DNA from: Caldisericia bacterium
GTDB lineage: Bacteria > Caldisericota > Caldisericia > JAAYUI01
Direction: 5' to 3'
Assembly (NCBI GenBank): GCA_017999835.1
Contig: JAGNLA010000007.1
Span: 46,582-110,581, forward strand
DNA: 64,000 bases
Shown: positions 35,705 to 44,613 of the stretch, one piece after another
Position numbering within the stretch: the stretch's first letter is position 1
Layout of the letters: each line of letters begins with the position of its first letter
The notes under the pieces: model-generated
What the model was told of the DNA's origin: nothing
The model's input: the letters and a program-made list of their open reading frames with translations, nothing else
The model's database searches: none
Program-made: the position numbers and the translations under genes

Positions 35705-36952
35705 ATGATGCCAATTATCTCGCTGATTTTCTCGGTGCTTGTTTCATCCATGACCCTGTTTGGTGCTTTTGGCGTCAAGGCTGACCCACCTGCCGAACTC
35801 AAACAATTCGACGTGCCAACTGTCAGGATGTTTATGATATCCATAAACAACGTAGAAAATGGCAATATTGAAGTCATTACTGCAGGCACGAGGAAAACCA
35901 TCGGCAATGTCATAAAGCCAGCCATTTACGCTCAAAGGGCACCTGATTTGCTTTGGGCTTATCATTATTGCAAGGGACAAAACGGTTCACGTGGATCGGT
36001 CGTTGGGACTGCCGTAAATTCAATCGACATAAGGTGCGGACCTCAAAGGGACTACGATCCACTAAAACCTTCCAACTGGCTGACGTCAATCATCTCCATT
36101 GTGCCTTTCACGCAAGAAGAAGGTGCAGTGGACAAGGATATGGTGGTAACCTGCTCTGGCGGTTCAGACATTTTTAACAAATGGTCACCGTATGTTGGCA
36201 GTTCGGTTTATGCTCTGGAAAACGAGGTCTGGATACCAATCACCCAGTATTTTACCTCCCCGATGAGACCGGCACCGGGAAAAATTCTTATCGATGTCAG
36301 ACAGCCAAAGATTTCTTACTCCTACATCGAATTTGAAAACTGGACAAACGGCGACACCATTAAAGGCGAAACCATGACCGATGACGGTGGTGTTTGGGTT
36401 AAGGATGCATCTGGCGCAAGAAAGCAGATAGCCAAAGTCCTTCAAAGGGTCAAAGGCACAGGAATGTTTGCTGGTTCGGAATATGCCGAGGTTGGCCAAA
36501 TTCGCGCCAACACGCCAGGAATGATCGAGATCTCCACCAATCGCTGGAGAGGAAGAATAGATGACCCTACTTTGCTTGGCGGCATTGAAATCCTAGGAGA
36601 GAACGACGCAAAATACCTTCATCACAAGCTTGGATTTACCAGTATCATCGGAGGAAATCCGTACATGGTTATCGGCGCAATGAATTCGGCAAGCACAGAT
36701 CTTTTCATCCCTGAATACACTGATGACAAAGGTTTGTTGATGAAGCCAACGATTGGTCTCCCGCCATTTTTCTCTGGTTATATAAGACCGAATCTTGATT
36801 TGGACAACTTTGAAACATCCTTCAGAGTGTTCATTTCTGAAGATTTTGGCAGGACATGGCGCTCAGTTCCAGAGATAACGGGTCAGCCTGGACAAAACGA
36901 GAAGAGTCCTGTCTATTATTGGACAAACATCAGACTCATGCTTGGGAAATAA
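35705..36952 (+). CDS. Probable secreted protein of unknown family
   Basis: 415 residues. The N-terminus is a hydrophobic stretch (MMPIISLIFSVLVSSMTLFG) ending near AFGVKA, so it is probably exported, although the usual positive residues before the hydrophobic core are missing. I do not recognise the family. The body is beta-rich with many Trp, Tyr and Gly. The final segment (FETSFRVFISEDFGRTWRSV) resembles sialidase/BNR-type Asp-box phrases, but only one is visible. No clear ribosome site lies at proper distance from either ATG (35705 or 35708); AAAGGA sits at 35684-35689. It is divergent from the cysS operon and not tightly linked to comB downstream. Confidence 0.65.
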   Translation: MMPIISLIFSVLVSSMTLFGAFGVKADPPAELKQFDVPTVRMFMISINNVENGNIEVITAGTRKTIGNVIKPAIYAQRAPDLLWAYHYCKGQNGSRGSVVGTAVNSIDIRCGPQRDYDPLKPSNWLTSIISIVPFTQEEGAVDKDMVVTCSGGSDIFNKWSPYVGSSVYALENEVWIPITQYFTSPMRPAPGKILIDVRQPKISYSYIEFENWTNGDTIKGETMTDDGGVWVKDASGARKQIAKVLQRVKGTGMFAGSEYAEVGQIRANTPGMIEISTNRWRGRIDDPTLLGGIEILGENDAKYLHHKLGFTSIIGGNPYMVIGAMNSASTDLFIPEYTDDKGLLMKPTIGLPPFFSGYIRPNLDLDNFETSFRVFISEDFGRTWRSVPEITGQPGQNEKSPVYYWTNIRLMLGK

Positions 36953-37001
36953 TCGTTTTTGCAGGATTCTTTTTTTTCATTAACCTTGAGCAGATATATA
37001 C

Positions 37002-37030
37002 TTGAACGTTAAACGAATGCGTAATAAACT
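37002..37030 (+). promoter_or_regulatory. Putative promoter for comB, giving a near-leaderless transcript
   Basis: TTGAAC at 37002-37007, a 17-base spacer and TAAACT at 37025-37030. Transcription would start at about 37037-37039, which is the GTG start codon of comB. No Shine-Dalgarno sequence is present between them. Confidence 0.5.
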
Positions 37031-37038
37031 ACATTTCT

Positions 37039-37782
37039 GTGAAAATAAACTGCATACTTTTTCCTCCTGTCGGTATTGACATCAGCCAGGATTATGTGGT
37101 TGTAATCGATGTTTTACGAGCCACATCCAATATCCTCTGCCTTTTTGAACGCGGTGCAAGCAAGATAAAACCAATGCTTGACATCGACCAGGCAAAAAAC
37201 TTTAAGGTGGAAAATCCAAACTGTGTTTTAGCCGGCGAACGGGGAGGCCGAAAGATTGAAGGTTTCCAGCTTGGGAACTCTCCAACCGAGACTCTGAGCG
37301 CAAAGATTAAGGGCAAGGAAGTTGTTCTGTCGACAACAAACGGAACATATGCCATCCTCGAAGCAGGCAAAGCCAGCCAAGCCTTTGTTTGTTCGCTACT
37401 CAATCTTACAAAGGTTGCCGACACCATCGGCAAAATGATGAGAGAAACAAGACGCGACTTGACCATAATCTGCGCAGGAAATCAAGGCCAGGCTTCGCTT
37501 GAGGATTTATATTGCTCAGGCGCCATGATTCAAAAAGCTATCAGCATCGGTGGTCTTCGCGGTTTTGACATGGACGATGGAGCAAGAGTTGCCAAAATGG
37601 TGCATGGCGGGTTTGGCAGTGGAATGGATGCCATGCTTGCATCATCACATGGACAATACCTTTCAAATCAGACTCTTACAGGCGACCTTGCGTTATGCGC
37701 AAAAGCTGACCTGATACCATATTTGCCTCGCATAAAAAATGACGATGGAATTTATATTTCCTGTGAAATGAAGGAGGATTGA
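37039..37782 (+). CDS. comB: ComB-family 2-phosphosulfolactate phosphatase
   Basis: 247-residue protein with all the ComB blocks: VVIDVLRATSNI, AGERGGRKIEGFQLGNSP, LSTTNGTYA, and ICAGNQGQASLEDLYCSGA. ComB is a Mg-dependent phosphatase that releases sulfolactate from 2-phosphosulfolactate, known from coenzyme M synthesis and from bacterial sulfolactate pathways. No other coenzyme M gene is visible, so the in vivo substrate is uncertain. The start is GTG 37039 with no ribosome site, consistent with a leaderless message. It overlaps the oxidase gene downstream by one base and is preceded by AT-rich sequence. Confidence 0.85.
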   Translation: MKINCILFPPVGIDISQDYVVVIDVLRATSNILCLFERGASKIKPMLDIDQAKNFKVENPNCVLAGERGGRKIEGFQLGNSPTETLSAKIKGKEVVLSTTNGTYAILEAGKASQAFVCSLLNLTKVADTIGKMMRETRRDLTIICAGNQGQASLEDLYCSGAMIQKAISIGGLRGFDMDDGARVAKMVHGGFGSGMDAMLASSHGQYLSNQTLTGDLALCAKADLIPYLPRIKNDDGIYISCEMKED

Positions 37783-39242
37783 TGGCTGTTGATGAAGCAA
37801 AAATAAAAAAGGCGTACGAAAGATTGTCGCCTATTCTTGGAAAAAGGGTGTCAATCGACATAGCCCATAGAATGAGCTACAGCAGGGATTGGAGCCCAAG
37901 GCACGACTATGACAACGACATCCCTGACATGATTGCTGTCCCCAGGACAACCGAGGAATGTGCCGAAGTAGTCAAGGCAGCATACGATCTGGAAATCCCT
38001 GTCTGCACTTTTGCCGGTGGAACCGGCATGGGTGGCGGAGTCAACGCCTGGAAGGGCGGAATAATGATCGACAGCAAGGGCATGGATCAGATTCTCGAAT
38101 TCGACGAAAAGAATATGACTGTCCGCGTCCAGGCTGGCATTACCATCTGGCACCTCAACGAATTTCTTGCACGTCACGGCATGTGGCTGGCGCACCAACC
38201 GGAAAGCAAACAAGCCTCAACCATTGGCGCAGCCATCGGTTGCGACAATGACTCAACCTTTGGCATGAAGTTCGGCAAGATTTTGGAATACCTCACATCA
38301 ATGAAAGTGGTTACCGGTACTGGTGAAATTGTCGATTTTGGTCATCGCAAAGCTAATATGACTTCAACCGGTTACAAGATAATGCACCTTTTCGTCAACT
38401 CAGAAGCAACGCTTGGCGTGGTTACCGAAGCAACGCTGAGAGTCTCGTACCTTCCAAAATCCAGAGAAGTCATGGGATTCTTGGTCAAGTCGATGGGTGA
38501 GTGTTGCTACGCCTTCGAGAAAATGGTTGCCGAAGGCATCCAGCTCGAATCACTCCACATCAATGACAGGCAGAGATTGCATTTCTATACCCACTCCTAT
38601 AGGACAAAATACAACAAGGAGCCAGAGGTTCCGGAATGGACAGATGCAATTGCTTTTGTCTCAGTCGCTGGCGACCCTGACATTGTAGAGTTCATGGCAA
38701 AGAAAGTAAGAGAAAAGATGGCTCCGATAGGTGTTGAAGTCAAAGAAAAAGAAATCGTCACCGGTTACTGGGCATCAAAACACACGCTGGATTTCGAACC
38801 GTTCAAACAGAAATGGCCAGACTCACAGCGCGACAGAAAGTTTGGTGCAGCTGACGTCGGCGTTCCAATCGGCAATGTCACGGCCATCCATGACAAGTTT
38901 GTCGAATACTCCACAAAGTACGACCAGAAGATTCTGGGAATGACCGTTTACAACGAAGTTGCCGGCAAGATTTCCCCATCGATATCGTTTGCCATTTTCG
39001 TCGATGACAAGGATCCAAAGAACGTTGAAAACTTCTTCCTGTTTGTCAGAGACATGAGCATAGCGGCAATCGAACTTGACGGCACAATGAGCACCTACAT
39101 CGGTGACGGCGACAGGCTTGGTGGTTTCAACAAACTCGAGCACGGCGCTTCGTACGAATGGATGAAAAAAATTAAAAACATGTTTGACCCGAAAAACATC
39201 ATGAACCCTGGCAAAAAATTTGAAAGCAGGTGGATAAAATGA
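37782..39242 (+). CDS. FAD-linked 2-hydroxyacid oxidase/dehydrogenase (GlcD-like)
   Basis: 486-residue flavoprotein of the GlcD / D-lactate dehydrogenase type. The FAD-binding PCMH domain (about 45-225) shows RTTEECAEVVKAAY, FAGGTGMGGGVNAW and QASTIGAAIGCD. The C-terminal domain closes with MFDPKNIMNPGK, typical of the family. It probably oxidises a 2-hydroxyacid and passes electrons to the Fe-S protein encoded next. The likely substrates are D-lactate, glycolate or, given the adjacent comB, sulfolactate (speculative). AAGGAGG precedes ATG 37782. It overlaps comB by one base and the Fe-S gene by 4 bases. Confidence 0.88.
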   Translation: MAVDEAKIKKAYERLSPILGKRVSIDIAHRMSYSRDWSPRHDYDNDIPDMIAVPRTTEECAEVVKAAYDLEIPVCTFAGGTGMGGGVNAWKGGIMIDSKGMDQILEFDEKNMTVRVQAGITIWHLNEFLARHGMWLAHQPESKQASTIGAAIGCDNDSTFGMKFGKILEYLTSMKVVTGTGEIVDFGHRKANMTSTGYKIMHLFVNSEATLGVVTEATLRVSYLPKSREVMGFLVKSMGECCYAFEKMVAEGIQLESLHINDRQRLHFYTHSYRTKYNKEPEVPEWTDAIAFVSVAGDPDIVEFMAKKVREKMAPIGVEVKEKEIVTGYWASKHTLDFEPFKQKWPDSQRDRKFGAADVGVPIGNVTAIHDKFVEYSTKYDQKILGMTVYNEVAGKISPSISFAIFVDDKDPKNVENFFLFVRDMSIAAIELDGTMSTYIGDGDRLGGFNKLEHGASYEWMKKIKNMFDPKNIMNPGKKFESRWIK

Positions 39243-40321
39243 AACACCTGGAACAATTCAGAGACGACATCTACACATGCGTTCGTTCGCGTTGCGGATT
39301 TTGCATCCAGGAATGCCCGACATACCGCGATGGACTCATCGAGAGTTTTGCCTCCAGAGGCAAAATGATGCAGGCAAAAGGTTTGCTTGAAGGCGAAGTA
39401 AAGCTGACCCAGGAACTTGCTGATTCAGTGTTCTTCTGCGCCATGTGTGGTTATTGTGAGGCAAAGTGCGCCCTTAAGAACAACGAGATCTTCAAGGCCA
39501 TGAGGGAAGAGCTTATCGAGGCAGGTTTTACAAAGAAAGAAAACGACCTTGTCGCCAAAAACATCATCGAGAAAGGCGATCCACTTGGTTCAGGAAAACA
39601 GTTCAAGGTTGACGGCGAAGTTCAGCTTTATCTTGGCTGCGCCTACCGTGACCGTCAGACCGACGCCGAAAGAATTGTCAAAGTCCTTGGCAAACTCGGT
39701 GTAAAGGTGAGAATCACCGATGAGGTTTGCTGCGCAAATGCTCTCTACAACACCGGCTACGCAAAGGAATTCGAGCAAGCCAAGGCAAAATTCATGGAAG
39801 TCTACAAACCATATCTCAACGACACAATCATCACAGTCTGTCCAAGCTGCACCCTGACTCTGAAGGAATACTATGGCCTTCCAAAGGTTGTCCACGCTTC
39901 AGAAATCATCCTTGAAAAACTTCCGACCATGAAATTCAAAAAATCAACCTCAAAGGTCACTTATCACGACCCGTGCCATCTTGGCAGAGGACTCAAAAAT
40001 TTCAACGCCCCAAGAGAAATCATCAGGATGCTTGGTTATGACCTTGCTGAGATGAGACTGAACAACAATTTCTCCCAGTGCTGTGGCGGCGGCGGCGGAC
40101 TTCAGGCTCATTCACCAGATACAGTGAAAGAAACCGCAAAACGCAGAGTCAGAGATGCAATTGACACAGGTGCCGAATACATCTCAACCATCTGCCCGAC
40201 CTGTGAGTCAACGCTTTTCCGCGCTTCCATGGCTGTCAGCCGTGAGGAGAAGGAAAAAGGCACAGGAAAAAAGATAAAGAGCAAAGACATCTGGCAGATG
40301 CTGGAGGAGGCTTTGGAATGA
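39239..40321 (+). CDS. Fe-S electron-transfer subunit, GlcF/CCG-domain
   Basis: 360-residue iron-sulfur protein that pairs with the upstream flavoprotein. The N-terminus carries two [4Fe-4S] motifs, CGFCIQECPTYRDG (preceded by C-V-R-S-R) and CAMCGYCEAKC. Two cysteine-rich CCG domains follow: CCANALYN with CPSCTL, then DPCHLGRG with QCCGGGGG and CPTCES. This is the arrangement of GlcF, LutA and heterodisulfide-reductase-like subunits. ATG 39239 (4-base overlap with the oxidase) is preferred to GTG 39230. It overlaps the lipoprotein gene by 4 bases. Confidence 0.9.
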   Translation: MKHLEQFRDDIYTCVRSRCGFCIQECPTYRDGLIESFASRGKMMQAKGLLEGEVKLTQELADSVFFCAMCGYCEAKCALKNNEIFKAMREELIEAGFTKKENDLVAKNIIEKGDPLGSGKQFKVDGEVQLYLGCAYRDRQTDAERIVKVLGKLGVKVRITDEVCCANALYNTGYAKEFEQAKAKFMEVYKPYLNDTIITVCPSCTLTLKEYYGLPKVVHASEIILEKLPTMKFKKSTSKVTYHDPCHLGRGLKNFNAPREIIRMLGYDLAEMRLNNNFSQCCGGGGGLQAHSPDTVKETAKRRVRDAIDTGAEYISTICPTCESTLFRASMAVSREEKEKGTGKKIKSKDIWQMLEEALE

Positions 40322-41049
40322 AAAAGTTTGCATTATTTGCCCTGGCACTGATCGTTTTGGCTGTTGGCTGTGGTAGCACTCAGAACACTCCTGGCAATGG
40401 AGACCAGACGAATGGCGGAACTTCAGAGGAAAGACCAGACAAAAAAGATGGTATGGTTCTTGTAAAAACGCCAGAAGGGCCAAGCTTCTATGTGCCAGAG
40501 GGCTGGAAGAGCGTAGTTTTCAAGTTTCCACCGTCGATAATTGAAGAAAACGATGAAAAGAATCCTGCCAAGATTCCGGTAAACCTTACAGACAGGGTTG
40601 AAGCTGGAGCAGAAATTGTTTTCTACCCGACGGAAATGGATTTTTCCAAACTTGAGGAGAAGCTTGCAACAAGAGATTTCAGGTACGTAGAAGACCTCGA
40701 AATCAATGACACCATCATTGTCTACATGCAAGGTGCAACAACAAAATATTTCCCTGATGCTTGCAAGAATTATCCACAGGTCACATTCTATGATGACGGG
40801 GATTCTGATTACCAGAACTTCACAATTCCATTTTCAAAAGATGTTGACACCGAAGCGTGCTGGGCAACCTTAAAGCCGCCAGCTTTAAAATTTAACGGTC
40901 AGGCTTATGTTTATGTTGCTTATGGCCAGAGAACCGCTTCGTCAAGTCAGCCAATAACCCAGTTTTGTGGACTGGCTGTTGTTGGGAAAACCTTGTCAGG
41001 CAAGGACAGAGAGTTGTTTGAAAACGTAGCAAAATCGTTCAAATTCTAG
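40318..41049 (+). CDS. Putative lipoprotein of unknown function
   Basis: 243 residues. It begins with a lipoprotein signal (MKKFALFALALIVLAVGC); the lipobox is A-V-G-C with the lipid-carrying Cys at about residue 18. A short Asn/Gly/Thr-rich linker and a beta-rich domain follow. I do not recognise the family. It is translationally coupled (4-base overlap) to the Fe-S subunit gene and lies 9 bases before the aldehyde dehydrogenase, so it belongs to the same operon. A role beside the membrane end of the oxidase is possible but unsupported. Confidence 0.75.
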   Translation: MKKFALFALALIVLAVGCGSTQNTPGNGDQTNGGTSEERPDKKDGMVLVKTPEGPSFYVPEGWKSVVFKFPPSIIEENDEKNPAKIPVNLTDRVEAGAEIVFYPTEMDFSKLEEKLATRDFRYVEDLEINDTIIVYMQGATTKYFPDACKNYPQVTFYDDGDSDYQNFTIPFSKDVDTEACWATLKPPALKFNGQAYVYVAYGQRTASSSQPITQFCGLAVVGKTLSGKDRELFENVAKSFKF

Positions 41050-41058
41050 GAGGAAAAA

Positions 41059-42543
41059 ATGGCGCAGCATTTTAAGAACTACATCAATGGGATGTGGAAG
41101 GATTCAGTAACCGGAAGAACATTTGACGACTTTGATCCGGCAACCGGCGAATTGCTTGCAACAGTAACAAAATCCAGTGTTGACGACGTTAATGAAGCAG
41201 TAGAAGCAGCAAAGAAGGCCTTCAACATCTGGAAGGCTGTGCCAGCTCCTGTTCGTGGCGAAATATTGATGAAGGCAGCTCACATCCTTGAACAGCGAAA
41301 GGAAGATATCGCTCGCGAGCTCACATGTGAAATGGGCAAAGTCATTGCCGAAGCAAGAGGCGATGTCCAGGAAGCAATCGACATGTTCTACCTCATTGGT
41401 GGCGAAGGCCGCAGGATGAAGGGTGAAACGGTTCCTTCTGAGATGACAAACAAACTTATTTATGTTGTTCGTGATCCAATCGGTGTTTGCGGACTCATCA
41501 CTCCGTGGAACTTCCCGGTTGCCATCCCATCATGGAAGATTGCACCGGCTCTCATTCTTGGCAACACAGTTGTGGTCAAGCCAGCAACCGACACCCCACG
41601 CTGCATGGTCAGGATGTTTGAAGCCCTTGTTGATGCAGGTCTCAAAGACTATCCAGGCGTCATCAATCTTGTTTTGGGTGGTGGCAATGAAGTTGGCGAA
41701 CCATTAATCAACCACAAAGATGTTAGGATGATCAGCTTTACCGGATCAACAGACGTGGGTACAAGGATAGCCTCGGTTTGCGGCCAGATGCTCAAGCGTT
41801 CCTCGCTTGAAATGGGTGGCAAAAATGGCATGATCGTCATGGACGATGCTGACCTCGAACTTGCAGTTGATGCAGCCATCTGGTCATCATTTGGCACCAC
41901 AGGTCAGCGTTGCACCGCTTGCTCGAGAATCATCATCCACAGAGCAGTCAAGGAAAAGTTCGAAAAGATGCTCGTAAAGGCAGCCGGAGAGCTCAAACTT
42001 GGCCACGGCCTCCATTCAGATGTTGGCCCGGTCATAAACAAAACCGCCAGAGAGTCAATCCACAAATACGTTGAAATTGGCAAAGCCGAAGGCGCAAAGC
42101 TCCTTTGTGGTGGTGAGTTTGCAACAGACGGCGACCTTGCAAAAGGCGCATTCTACAAACCAACAGTGTTTACCGACGTCAAGAGGAACATGAGAATTGC
42201 CCAGGAAGAGATCTTTGGACCAGTCGTTGCGCTCATCCCATGCGACAGCCTCGAGGAAGCCATCGACATCAACAACGACACGGCATTCGGTCTCTCGTCA
42301 TCGGTCATCACAGCAGACGTCAACAACGCAATGGTTGCAGCTCGTGACATCACAACAGGTCTTGTCTACATCAACGCCGGTACAATCGGCGCCGAAGTCA
42401 GCTCCCCGTTTGGCGGAACCCGTGGCACAGGCAACGGCCACCGCGAAGGTGGCGTCCAGGTTCTCGACGCTTTCATGGAATGGAAAGTCGTAACATTAGA
42501 CTTCTCAGGTCAGGTTCAAAAAGCTCAGATAGACAACAAGTGA
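41059..42543 (+). CDS. NAD(P)-dependent aldehyde dehydrogenase
   Basis: 494-residue ALDH-superfamily enzyme that oxidises an aldehyde to the acid. Key features: [19 protein letters not shown] (cofactor fold and catalytic Asn), FTGSTDVG (glycine turn), the general-base Glu in [11 protein letters not shown], the nucleophile Cys in [10 protein letters not shown], and [10 protein letters not shown]. The C-terminus ([16 protein letters not shown]) is reminiscent of the aminoadipate-semialdehyde branch, but the substrate cannot be fixed. AGGAGGAAAA precedes the ATG. It is the last gene of the comB-oxidase operon and is followed by a strong terminator. Confidence 0.9.
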   Translation: MAQHFKNYINGMWKDSVTGRTFDDFDPATGELLATVTKSSVDDVNEAVEAAKKAFNIWKAVPAPVRGEILMKAAHILEQRKEDIARELTCEMGKVIAEARGDVQEAIDMFYLIGGEGRRMKGETVPSEMTNKLIYVVRDPIGVCGLITPWNFPVAIPSWKIAPALILGNTVVVKPATDTPRCMVRMFEALVDAGLKDYPGVINLVLGGGNEVGEPLINHKDVRMISFTGSTDVGTRIASVCGQMLKRSSLEMGGKNGMIVMDDADLELAVDAAIWSSFGTTGQRCTACSRIIIHRAVKEKFEKMLVKAAGELKLGHGLHSDVGPVINKTARESIHKYVEIGKAEGAKLLCGGEFATDGDLAKGAFYKPTVFTDVKRNMRIAQEEIFGPVVALIPCDSLEEAIDINNDTAFGLSSSVITADVNNAMVAARDITTGLVYINAGTIGAEVSSPFGGTRGTGNGHREGGVQVLDAFMEWKVVTLDFSGQVQKAQIDNK

Positions 42544-42564
42544 TTTGAAAAATAAATTGAGCAA

Positions 42565-42596
42565 CAAAAAAGGGCGCTGTCAAAGGCGCCCTTTTT
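42565..42596. terminator. Bidirectional intrinsic terminator
   Basis: AAAAAGGGCGC pairs with GCGCCCTTTTT across an 8-base loop (TGTCAAAG). T-runs occur in both directions. It separates the plus-strand aldehyde dehydrogenase from the convergent minus-strand stalk proteins. Confidence 0.9.
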
Positions 42597-42612
42597 GATA
42601 TGGTTGACAATG

Positions 42613-43587
42613 TTATTCGTAAATTGGCTTTGTCATTGTGATAGTTTTGGTTTCGCTTTTCCATGAAACCAAAAACCCGAATGACTCACCAATGAACCTG
42701 AACGGAACCATTGTAGAACCGTTGACAATAAATGGAGGTGTGCCTACAACATTGACTTCCTTGCCGTTTATGGCAGCTTTTTTATTGTTTATTTGCATAA
42801 GAATTTGTGTATCAAGAGCCTTGGCCAAAATTGTTTTGGTTGCTTTGTTGTATTCTATACTTCCACCGAGTACGTCGACAGCAATAAATTTCACCGGGAT
42901 CATCGGTGATGCTTTAATGACTGTTGGTGGAACAGGTAGATTAAACTCTTTTTCGTCAATTGTAGCTACGGAATTTCCAAGCTGAAGCACTACTGTTCGA
43001 ATATGAGCATTAATCGCATTTATATCAAACTTTGTCTTGTTTCCAAACCTGTCGATGATTTCAAGCTTGTGGCTTGATTTTGATGGAGCAGCTCCCACTT
43101 TGAATTTTGCTTCAAACTTGACGTTGCCGGTTGAATAATCCACATCATCAGCCAGAATCTTGCAACCAGGCTCGGTAAATCCAGTAATTGTGAATTCTGA
43201 AGCATCAAAAACCTCAATCTTCAGTGATTTTTCCTGAGTCGGTTTGTCTTTGACAAGCAGCGTTACCTCGGGTGGAGTCGTGTCCATCTCGACCATCACG
43301 CCTTTTATTGTCATGATTTCCTCAAACTCGATGACCATCGAGAACAGATTCACACCTTCCTTAACCGGCAAATCGACAGCAAACTTGCCGTTTTTGTCGA
43401 CCTCAATTTCCCCCTTGATTCCAGAAACAGATACCGTGCTGCCGGGTTCTACCAACCCTTCAAGCAAAAACGGTGATTTGTTTGTGTAGAACAGATGTCC
43501 GACGTCAAAAACCGGCTCCTTTGCCCCAACACCAAACACTGGCATTATCATCACGGCAGCTATTGCCAGCAGAATGCTCTTTTTCAT
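42613..43587 (-). CDS. Secreted copper-amine-oxidase-N-like (stalk) protein, copy A
   Basis: 324 residues. Signal peptide about 1-22 (MKKSILLAIAAVMIMPVFG). The N-terminal part has Ig-like/bacterial-adhesion phrases (FYTNKSPFLLEGLVEPGSTV and MVEMDTTPPEVTLL). The C-terminal third (about 205-324) is a stalk domain with VNVVGTPPFIVNGSTMVPFR, FIGESFGFLVSW and TKTITM. It is a paralogue of the gene immediately upstream (43584-44567), sharing order and many phrases, and so arose by tandem duplication. The ATG overlaps that gene's stop by 4 bases. Probably a surface or periplasmic structural or binding protein; no catalytic site was seen. Confidence 0.75.
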   Translation of the reverse strand: MKKSILLAIAAVMIMPVFGVGAKEPVFDVGHLFYTNKSPFLLEGLVEPGSTVSVSGIKGEIEVDKNGKFAVDLPVKEGVNLFSMVIEFEEIMTIKGVMVEMDTTPPEVTLLVKDKPTQEKSLKIEVFDASEFTITGFTEPGCKILADDVDYSTGNVKFEAKFKVGAAPSKSSHKLEIIDRFGNKTKFDINAINAHIRTVVLQLGNSVATIDEKEFNLPVPPTVIKASPMIPVKFIAVDVLGGSIEYNKATKTILAKALDTQILMQINNKKAAINGKEVNVVGTPPFIVNGSTMVPFRFIGESFGFLVSWKSETKTITMTKPIYE

Positions 43588-44567
43588 ATCTCCTCCATCT
43601 TTGATATCTTTCTGATTAAAGTGATGCCATTTGTTTTCTTGTCAAACTGCAGATTGATGTTGTAAATGCTGCATATCAGCCTAAGGGGAACGAGGAAATG
43701 ACCATCTAAGAATTTAAGAGGTGTTCCAGAAAAATTTTCCTTTTTCCCATTAAAATCGTAATAGTTTTTGTCAACAATGAGTTTTAAACAACTTTTCCCC
43801 GAAATGATTATAAAAGAATCTCCAGAGATAGTAATTGTTGAGTCTTTTAAAATGGCCTCAGGAATAATATCCAGAGAAATCATGGCTGTATTGCCAATTA
43901 GCTGGAGCGGCGTGTCCATTTTCATTTCTTTGCCATCTGTGTTGATTAAGTCTGAACCAATCTTCATTTTTGAAATCTGTTGATGTATGTTATTGGAAAA
44001 TACAATTATTTCGGTTTGGTTACCGTATCTATCTGTAACATCAAGATGATGATCGAGCGCTGATGGGGCTTGGTTTAGCTCAAAAGCTGCTTTGAATTCA
44101 ATTTGGTTCACGGCGCATTTTTTCGAGTCAGCATCAATCTTGCAACCAGACTCGGTAAACCCCAAGATCTCAAATTGGGAAGCATCCAGTAACTCAATAT
44201 TTATCATTTTTTCCTTGGTAAGCTTACTATTGATGAACAAACATACTTCCGGCGGAGTCGTGTCCATTTCGACCATGAATCCTTTGGTTGAGCTTGCTCC
44301 GTCTTTTGTCGCTGTGATGGCAAAAAGATTGATTCCCTCATCAACTTTCAGCTCAACTTTGAACAACCCCTCGTCGCCTACTTTAAAAGCTATCCCTTGC
44401 CCATGAATCTCTATTTCGCTTCCAGCCTCTGCCTTGCCCTCCAAAATAAACGGTGATTTGTTCGTGTAATGCACAGGTTTGATGACAAGACCTGGCGACT
44501 CGCCTTTGGAGAAAGAGACAGGCGCAGCCAGTAAAAATGCGCATAAAATCAATAGCAGTTTCTTCAT
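43584..44567 (-). CDS. Secreted stalk-domain protein, copy B
   Basis: 327 residues from ATG 44567, where MKKLLLILCAFLLAAPVSFS is a clear signal peptide and GGAGGTTT precedes the codon. The longer open frame to 44750 runs into the glycosylase gene and is rejected. The layout matches copy A: HYTNKSPFILEGKAEAGSEI, MVEMDTTPPEVCLF, GFTESGCKIDADS, and a C-terminal stalk-like region that is more diverged (FSGTPLKFLDGHFLVPLRL). The order of domains and the shared DASxFxIxGFTExGCKI line show the duplication. Function unknown. Confidence 0.75.
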   Translation of the reverse strand: MKKLLLILCAFLLAAPVSFSKGESPGLVIKPVHYTNKSPFILEGKAEAGSEIEIHGQGIAFKVGDEGLFKVELKVDEGINLFAITATKDGASSTKGFMVEMDTTPPEVCLFINSKLTKEKMINIELLDASQFEILGFTESGCKIDADSKKCAVNQIEFKAAFELNQAPSALDHHLDVTDRYGNQTEIIVFSNNIHQQISKMKIGSDLINTDGKEMKMDTPLQLIGNTAMISLDIIPEAILKDSTITISGDSFIIISGKSCLKLIVDKNYYDFNGKKENFSGTPLKFLDGHFLVPLRLICSIYNINLQFDKKTNGITLIRKISKMEEI

Positions 44568-44613
44568 CAAAAACCTCCAAAAACATTTACGGTTTGGAGG
44601 CATTTTCGGTTCA

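Noticed and set aside
37039-37782. Coenzyme M biosynthesis locus
   Set aside because: Only comB is present; no comA, comC, comD or comE neighbour is visible, so a coenzyme M pathway is not supported.
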